Positions 58,749-64,000 of a stretch of DNA of 64,000 bases are shown in pieces. Each line of letters starts with the position of its first letter. The stretch's first letter is position 1. The DNA is from Algibacter lectus (GTDB lineage: Bacteria > Bacteroidota > Bacteroidia > Flavobacteriales > Flavobacteriaceae): contig NZ_FOLN01000009.1 of assembly GCF_900112395.1 (NCBI RefSeq), forward strand, positions 62,001 through 126,000, written 5' to 3'. The position numbers were made by a program, and so were the translations under genes. Below the pieces are notes generated by a model, which did not search any database, was not told where the DNA came from, and saw only the letters and a program-made list of their open reading frames with translations.

Positions 58749-59942
58749 ATGAAACCTTATTCTAAATATCTTGAAGACAGCTTTTTTATAGATTGGATAT
58801 ACAAGCCAACGCATGAAAGTGATGTTTTTTGGGAAACCTACATTTTAAATAATCCTCAAGAGCAACAGGTAATTTCAGACTTAAAAGAAGTTTTGTTAGC
58901 GATAAAAACAAACGATTTAAATCTAACGGAAGCAGAAAAAAAGGAAATGCTGGGGAAGATTTTGGATAAAATGATGTCGTCTAAAAAAACATCTACAGAA
59001 TTTAATTTATTTAAAAAATATTTTAAATATGCGGCCATGTTGTTGGTTCTGCTGGGGGTAGGTCTTTTTTTAAAAAACATGTTTAGTCAACAAAATCCTA
59101 CTCTAGTCAAAAATTTAGACATGATGTCTTTGGATTCGTTAACACATACGCAACTAGTATTTAAATCAGGAGAACCACTTTTAATAAATAAAAAGGAGTC
59201 TGAAATTAAATATACTAGCTCGGGTAAAGTTGTTGTGAATGCTAATGACACTATAACTAGTGTAACCGAAGAAAAAGAAAAAGAAACTTATAATAAATTA
59301 TTGGTGCCTTATGGACAACGTAGTAAGATAACTTTATCCGATGGATCTGTTGTGCATCTTAACGCAGGAACAAAATTTATTTTTCCCGAAAAATTTCTTT
59401 TAAGAGAACGTACTGTCGTTTTATCAGGTGAAGCTTTTTTTGAAGTTAAACCTAATAAAGAACGTCCGTTTATTGTGAAAACAATGGAAGAGAATTTTTC
59501 GGTTGAAGTCTTAGGTACCAAATTTAATGTGTCAGCATACCCTGCAGACGGCTGCATCTTTACAGCTTTAACAGAAGGTAAGGTTAATGTAGTGGAAAAA
59601 GGTTTTTTTAACAATAAAAAAACAGTTTTAAAGCCAGGTCAATTGGCTACATGGTCTAAAAAGAATGGTAATGTCGAGGTGAAAAATGTCGATACCGATA
59701 ATTACACCTTATGGACATCAGGGCTTTTATATTTTGAAAGTGAATCTGTGATAAATATAATTAGAAAGATTGAGCGTTTTTATAACATAGACATTGTGCT
59801 GGATGAAAAATTGGATATTTATAAAATAAAAATAAGCGGGAAATTAGATTTAAATGATAAGATAGAAAAAACACTTCAAAATTTAATGTTCATAACAAAA
59901 TTTAAAATAGAATTAATAGATGATAAATACATTATAAAATAA
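58749..59942 (+). CDS. FecR-family anti-sigma regulator
   Basis: 397 residues. A short cytoplasmic N-terminal part, a membrane helix at about 93-110 (YAAMLLVLLGVGLFLKNMF), then a periplasmic FecR domain (PYGQRSKITLSDGSVVHLNA, GEAFFEVKPNKERPFIVKT, VEVLGTKFNVSAYP) and a C-terminal DUF4974 domain (YFESESVINIIRKIERFYNI). It passes the signal from the STN receptor to the sigma factor. 142 nt after the sigma gene, and 88 nt before the SusC gene it should regulate with. Confidence 0.95.
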   Translation: MKPYSKYLEDSFFIDWIYKPTHESDVFWETYILNNPQEQQVISDLKEVLLAIKTNDLNLTEAEKKEMLGKILDKMMSSKKTSTEFNLFKKYFKYAAMLLVLLGVGLFLKNMFSQQNPTLVKNLDMMSLDSLTHTQLVFKSGEPLLINKKESEIKYTSSGKVVVNANDTITSVTEEKEKETYNKLLVPYGQRSKITLSDGSVVHLNAGTKFIFPEKFLLRERTVVLSGEAFFEVKPNKERPFIVKTMEENFSVEVLGTKFNVSAYPADGCIFTALTEGKVNVVEKGFFNNKKTVLKPGQLATWSKKNGNVEVKNVDTDNYTLWTSGLLYFESESVINIIRKIERFYNIDIVLDEKLDIYKIKISGKLDLNDKIEKTLQNLMFITKFKIELIDDKYIIK

Positions 59943-59949
59943 AAAAAAA

Positions 59950-59997
59950 CAGAGAATGCGCCAACATTCTCTGAATAGAAAACTGTTAAACTAACAG
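59950..59997 (+). promoter_or_regulatory. Tandem hairpins between fecR-like gene and SusC
   Basis: CAGAGAATG-CGCCAA-CATTCTCTG (59950-59973, 9 bp) and CTGTTA-AAC-TAACAG (59983-59997, 6 bp) lie just before the SusC start at 60031. Neither has a T-tract in the plus direction, so they are more likely mRNA processing or stability elements than a full terminator. They may make the receptor more abundant than the regulator. Confidence 0.5.
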
Positions 59998-60030
59998 CTT
60001 ATTTATGCTTAATTAAAAACAATCAAACTT

Positions 60031-63000
60031 ATGAAAAAAAATCAAAATTCTTGTAACGCCTTATTGGATTTCAGGAATAAAACTCTATTTATTATGAAGG
60101 GGCTCAGTTTCTTTTTACTTCTGTTTACATTTTATTCTTTCTCAAATTCCTATTCTCAAAACGCCAAATTGAAAATAGAGATTCAGAATGCTACATTAAT
60201 GAATGTAATTAAAACTATTGAAAACCAAAGCGAATTTGTTTTTATTTATAAAGATGAAGTTTTACCTGAGTTAAGAAAAGAACTAGGTGATGTTAAAATT
60301 AAAGATAAAACGATAAACAAAGTTTTAGAAAGAGTTTTAAATACAGATATATTTAGTTACTCTATTAACGAGCGCCAGATTATTTTGGATAAAAAGGAAC
60401 AAGTGTCTATCGTTAAATTTCAGTCAAGAACAATTTCAGGAACTATTACAGATGCAAACGGGGTTCCTGTTGCAGGAGTAACTATTGTTGTCGATGGTAC
60501 TAATCGAGGTGTTGTCTCTGATTTTGATGGTAATTATGCTATAAAGGCGGAAAAAGGTGAAGTTCTTAAAATGAGCTTCATTGGTTTGGAAACAAAATTT
60601 ATCACTGTCGGCGCTTCAGATACTATCGATGTTGTGATGTCAGAAGATGTTGAAAGCCTAGATGCTGTAGTGGTTACCGGATATCAAAAAATTGATAGAA
60701 AACTATTTACAGGTTCTGCATCTACCGTTAAATTAGAAGATGTGAAACTTGAAGGAGTTCCAGATGTTGCAAGAGCTTTACAAGGCCAAGTAGCTGGTGT
60801 GGAGATTGAAAATGCATCTGGAACTTTTGGGACGGCTCCAGTAATTAGAATTAGAGGTAACTCATCAATTAATGGTATTAATAAACCTTTATGGGTTATT
60901 GATGGCGTTGTTTTAGAAGATGCTGTAGAATTATCAAATCAGGATATAACCACAGGGAATTTAGAAACTATTTTAAGCTCGTCTACAGCAGGAATTGGAC
61001 CTAACGATATTGAATCTTTTACAGTATTAAAGGATGCTTCTGCAACGGCGCAATACGGGGTGAGGGCTTTGAATGGTGTAATTGTTATTACGACTAAAAG
61101 AGGAGAAACAGGAACTCCAAGAATTAATTTTTCTAGCAGTTTAACAACAAGAACAAAACCAACTTACGGTCAATTTAATATATTAAGTTCTGGAGATGAA
61201 ATGGCGATTAACCAAGAACTTTACGAAAAGGGATGGATTGATATAGCTAACTCTAATACAGCTAGAAATCACGGAGTGTTTTCTGATATGTTTTACAAAA
61301 TAAGAAATAACGAAATCAATTGGGGCCCAGGAGGAACGCCTAATTACGATTATTTGCAACGTTATGCCGATGCAAATACCGATTGGTTTGATGTGTTATT
61401 TAAAAATTCATTTGTTAAAACAAATAGTTTAAGTATTAGTTCTGGTACCGAAAAATCTAAATATAGAGCATCTATTAGCTATATGGATGATGAGGGACAA
61501 ACTATAGCCGATGATGCTAAAAATCTAACGGCAAATTTAAATGCCGATTTTAAAATTGCTGATAATATAAGTGTTGGGTTTAAATTAACTGGTAATGTTA
61601 GAGATCAAAGGGTTGCCGCTTCTCAAGATCGAACATTTGATGCGCTTTCTGGAGTTTTTGAAAGAAATTTTGATATTAATCCATTTAATTTTGCTTTGTA
61701 TACCAGTAGAAGCATGACGCCTTATGATGAAAGTGGGGATTTACAATATTACAGAAGAAACTGGGCGCCGTTTAACATTTTACATGAAGTAGAAAATAAT
61801 TATGTAGACTTAGATTTAACAGATTTGTCTTTACAAACTAGTTTCAATTGGGAAATTAATGAAGATTTTACTTTTAATACCGTTTTACAAGGTAGATGGT
61901 ATGGAAGTAGAGCAGTACAAACTGTGCATGAAAACTCTAATAATGCAGCAGCATATAGAGCGGATGATCCATTATTAGTTAATAGTAATATTTTCTTATT
62001 TGATGACCCTGATGCTCCCGAATTAGATCCTTACACAGTATTGCCTAATGGTGGTTTTAGAAATACAACTAATAACACGCTTGTAAATTATTTTATGCGT
62101 AATACTCTTAATTACTCAACGCGATTTGGAGACAACCATCAAGTAGATGTTCTTGTTGGTCAAGAAGTACGATCTAGTGATAGAACTAAAGAATATGCCG
62201 AAGGGTGGGGATATTTATTTGATAAAGGAGGTCTTGTGTTAAGTGATCCTAATTTTATAAGATTCCTAGATTCTAGAGGTGATGATTATTTCGAAGTTAA
62301 TGAAACTAGAAATAGAGCTTGGGGTACATTTGCAACGGGAGCATATGCTTTAAAAGGAAAATATATTGTTAACGGTACTTTTAGGTATGATGGAGACAAT
62401 AGAACAGGTAATTCTAAAACAGCACGTTACTTACCAACATGGAATGTTAGTGGAGCTTGGAATATCCATCAAGAATCATTCATGGATAATGTAGATTGGA
62501 TAAACCTATTAAAACTTAAGTCTACTTATGGTTTATCAGGATCTAATCCTTATGATGCTAGTGCTGGTTTAATTGTAAGTGGAGATGAGCCTTTACGTCC
62601 GCAAGCATCGGAAAGAGAAATAGCTTTAGTTATCAACCAATTGGAAAATTCAGAATTAACATTTGAGAAATTATACGAATGGAATATTGGTTTAGAAACA
62701 GCATTTTTGAATAATCGATTAGGAATTGAATTTGAATATTATAGAAGAAAATCTGAAGATTTAATAGGTTTTGTAGAAACTAACGGTGTTGGTGGTGAAG
62801 GACGAAAATTAGGTAATATTGGCGAGCTAGACCGTAATGGTTTTGAGTTTACTTTAAGAACAACCAATTTTGAAACAGAAGATTTTAGATGGACTTCAAA
62901 TTTCAATTATAGTTATTCTAAAAGTGAAATTACAAATTGGCAATCTCGAGATCGTATTGGCGATGCTATCAGTAGAAATGGTGGTAACTTTGTAGGATAT

Positions 63001-63696
63001 TCCGCTGGCTCGCTATTTTCAATTCCTTTTGCAGGATTAGATGCTAACGGTATACCAACATTTTACGATAAAGATGGAGGTGTTATTCAATATTTAAACT
63101 TGCAAGAAAGAGAAGATGTATTAGATTATGTTACTTATGAAGGGCAAACGGAACCTACCTTCTTTGGAGGTTTCAATAATACTATTTCTTATAAAAATTT
63201 AGATCTTAATTTTGGTTTTTCATATAGAGGTGGTAATAAAATCCGTTTGGACGATTTATATGATGTGCGTTTAAGTGATGGTTCTGCTAGGTTATATGAT
63301 GATTTTAGTTCTCAGTCGGGCGACTTAATCAATAGATGGACATTGCCAGGTGATGAAAATGTTACTAATATCCCTGCCATACTTTCAGCTACTGCAGTTG
63401 AGGCATTAAGATCTCAAGGATTAAACCCTTTTGATTTATATAATAAAAGTGATATTCGAGTTGCAGATGGGGATTTTGTGAGGCTTAAAAACGTAAAACT
63501 TACCTATAGATTCCCTAATAGTTTTATAGATAAAACTTGGATGAAATCTGCATCAATGAGCTTATCTGCTCATAACCTTTGGTTAATCTATTCCGATGAT
63601 AAATTAAATGGTGTAGATCCAGAGTTTTTTCAATCGGGTGGTGTTTCTTTACCATTAACAAAAACATACACCTTTACTCTTAATTTTAATTTTTAA
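60031..63696 (+). CDS. SusC-type TonB-dependent transducer with STN signalling domain
   Basis: 1221 residues. N-terminal extension with a hydrophobic signal segment (KGLSFFLLLFTFYSFSNSYS), STN secretin/TonB short domain at about 45-120 (LKIEIQNATLMNVIKTIENQ ... FVFIYKDE), a regulatory domain (RTISGTITDANGVPVAGVTI), plug with IRIRGNSSINGINKPLWVID and a barrel ending in FTLNFNF. The STN domain contacts FecR in the periplasm, so this receptor both imports a ligand and reports it. Its SusD gene starts 4 nt later. Confidence 0.95.
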   Translation: MKKNQNSCNALLDFRNKTLFIMKGLSFFLLLFTFYSFSNSYSQNAKLKIEIQNATLMNVIKTIENQSEFVFIYKDEVLPELRKELGDVKIKDKTINKVLERVLNTDIFSYSINERQIILDKKEQVSIVKFQSRTISGTITDANGVPVAGVTIVVDGTNRGVVSDFDGNYAIKAEKGEVLKMSFIGLETKFITVGASDTIDVVMSEDVESLDAVVVTGYQKIDRKLFTGSASTVKLEDVKLEGVPDVARALQGQVAGVEIENASGTFGTAPVIRIRGNSSINGINKPLWVIDGVVLEDAVELSNQDITTGNLETILSSSTAGIGPNDIESFTVLKDASATAQYGVRALNGVIVITTKRGETGTPRINFSSSLTTRTKPTYGQFNILSSGDEMAINQELYEKGWIDIANSNTARNHGVFSDMFYKIRNNEINWGPGGTPNYDYLQRYADANTDWFDVLFKNSFVKTNSLSISSGTEKSKYRASISYMDDEGQTIADDAKNLTANLNADFKIADNISVGFKLTGNVRDQRVAASQDRTFDALSGVFERNFDINPFNFALYTSRSMTPYDESGDLQYYRRNWAPFNILHEVENNYVDLDLTDLSLQTSFNWEINEDFTFNTVLQGRWYGSRAVQTVHENSNNAAAYRADDPLLVNSNIFLFDDPDAPELDPYTVLPNGGFRNTTNNTLVNYFMRNTLNYSTRFGDNHQVDVLVGQEVRSSDRTKEYAEGWGYLFDKGGLVLSDPNFIRFLDSRGDDYFEVNETRNRAWGTFATGAYALKGKYIVNGTFRYDGDNRTGNSKTARYLPTWNVSGAWNIHQESFMDNVDWINLLKLKSTYGLSGSNPYDASAGLIVSGDEPLRPQASEREIALVINQLENSELTFEKLYEWNIGLETAFLNNRLGIEFEYYRRKSEDLIGFVETNGVGGEGRKLGNIGELDRNGFEFTLRTTNFETEDFRWTSNFNYSYSKSEITNWQSRDRIGDAISRNGGNFVGYSAGSLFSIPFAGLDANGIPTFYDKDGGVIQYLNLQEREDVLDYVTYEGQTEPTFFGGFNNTISYKNLDLNFGFSYRGGNKIRLDDLYDVRLSDGSARLYDDFSSQSGDLINRWTLPGDENVTNIPAILSATAVEALRSQGLNPFDLYNKSDIRVADGDFVRLKNVKLTYRFPNSFIDKTWMKSASMSLSAHNLWLIYSDDKLNGVDPEFFQSGGVSLPLTKTYTFTLNFNF

Positions 63697-63700
63697 TGCT

Positions 63701-64000
63701 ATGAAGAAAAGATTTATAATACTATTTACTCTAGTTTCATTTTTTTCGTGTGATTCTTATTTAGATGAGGTTCCAGATAATAGGCAGGAAGTAAAGACTT
63801 TAGATGATGTTTCAGAGTTATTGGTTTCTGCCTATTCTCGAGCAACTTATAATTTTGTTGAAGCGAAATCAGATAACGCAACGTATATTATTCAAAACAC
63901 TCAATACCCTTGGATGACCGAAAATTATACTTACGTACCCGTAGTATCTAGCGAGCAACAAGATACGCCTACTTATTTTTGGGATAATACTTATAATGCA
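63701..64000 (+). CDS. SusD/RagB-family lipoprotein, 3' end cut by window edge
   Basis: First 100 codons only. MKKRFIILFTLVSFFSC gives a lipobox at Cys17, followed by DSYLDEVPDNRQEVKTLDDV, very similar to the opening of the SusD gene at 52429-53994 (NDFLDELPDNRAELDNATKI). So both divergent units use the same SusD subgroup. Frame is open to the window end. Confidence 0.9.
   Translation, partial: MKKRFIILFTLVSFFSCDSYLDEVPDNRQEVKTLDDVSELLVSAYSRATYNFVEAKSDNATYIIQNTQYPWMTENYTYVPVVSSEQQDTPTYFWDNTYNA

Noticed and set aside
59941-59973. Hairpin at 59950-59973 as a terminator of fecR
   Set aside because: The T-tract is only on the minus strand, where no gene needs ending; in the plus direction there is no U-run.

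Overview
The window is AT-rich chromosomal DNA from a marine or gut-type Bacteroidota, most likely a Flavobacteriaceae member. The evidence is five SusC-type TonB-dependent receptors with SusD-type lipoproteins, Bacteroidota-type promoters (TTG, about 19-20 nt, TAnnTTTG), AT-rich start regions without Shine-Dalgarno sequences, an ECF sigma/FecR pair, and a str/S10/spc/alpha ribosomal block without a tuf gene.

Region 1 (1-15852, all minus strand): three tandem SusC-led units. The first receptor is cut by the left window edge. The second unit is SusC-SusD-lipoprotein (9492 to 3976) and ends at a perfect 16-bp hairpin. The third is SusC-SusD-lipoprotein (15822 to 9963), also with a terminator. 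All three SusC genes share the same promoter spacing and leader; two share a nearly identical 252-bp block covering promoter, leader and signal peptide. A decayed surface-protein remnant lies at about 3430-3890. An Omp85-family barrel protein (15940-17634) follows.

Region 2 (17843-35512, plus strand): rpsL-rpsG-fusA-rpsJ, terminator, then a new promoter and a structured leader ahead of rplC-rplD-rplW-rplB-rpsS-rplV-rpsC-rplP-rpmC-rpsQ-rplN-rplX-rplE-rpsN-rpsH-rplF-rplR-rpsE-rpmD-rplO-secY-infA-rpmJ-rpsM-rpsK, a second terminator/promoter, and rpsD-rpoA-rplQ. The 38-codon rpmJ is included.

Region 3 (35566-50213): carA, eno, gltA, two adjacent amidinotransferase-fold hydrolases (the second is ctlX), a TPR histidine kinase on the minus strand, argS, then on the minus strand a nucleoid-associated protein, an 809-aa lipoprotein with a propeller-like C-terminal half, and rnhB.

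Region 4 (50285-64000): two divergent nutrient-uptake units. On the minus strand: SusC-SusD-zinc metallohydrolase lipoprotein-DUF4302 lipoprotein. On the plus strand: ECF sigma-FecR-SusC with STN signalling domain-SusD (cut by the right edge). The plus-strand unit has all parts of a cell-surface signalling circuit: ligand binding at the STN receptor would be passed through FecR to release the sigma factor. The sigma gene has no ATG, GTG or TTG that would give a full-length protein.

No tRNA, rRNA, CRISPR array, insertion sequence or phage gene was seen. The more unusual signals are the rplC leader RNA, the sigma-factor start, the shared SusC 5' cassette, the hairpins inside the ribosomal operons, and the paired uptake loci. 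No clearly new multi-gene system was found.
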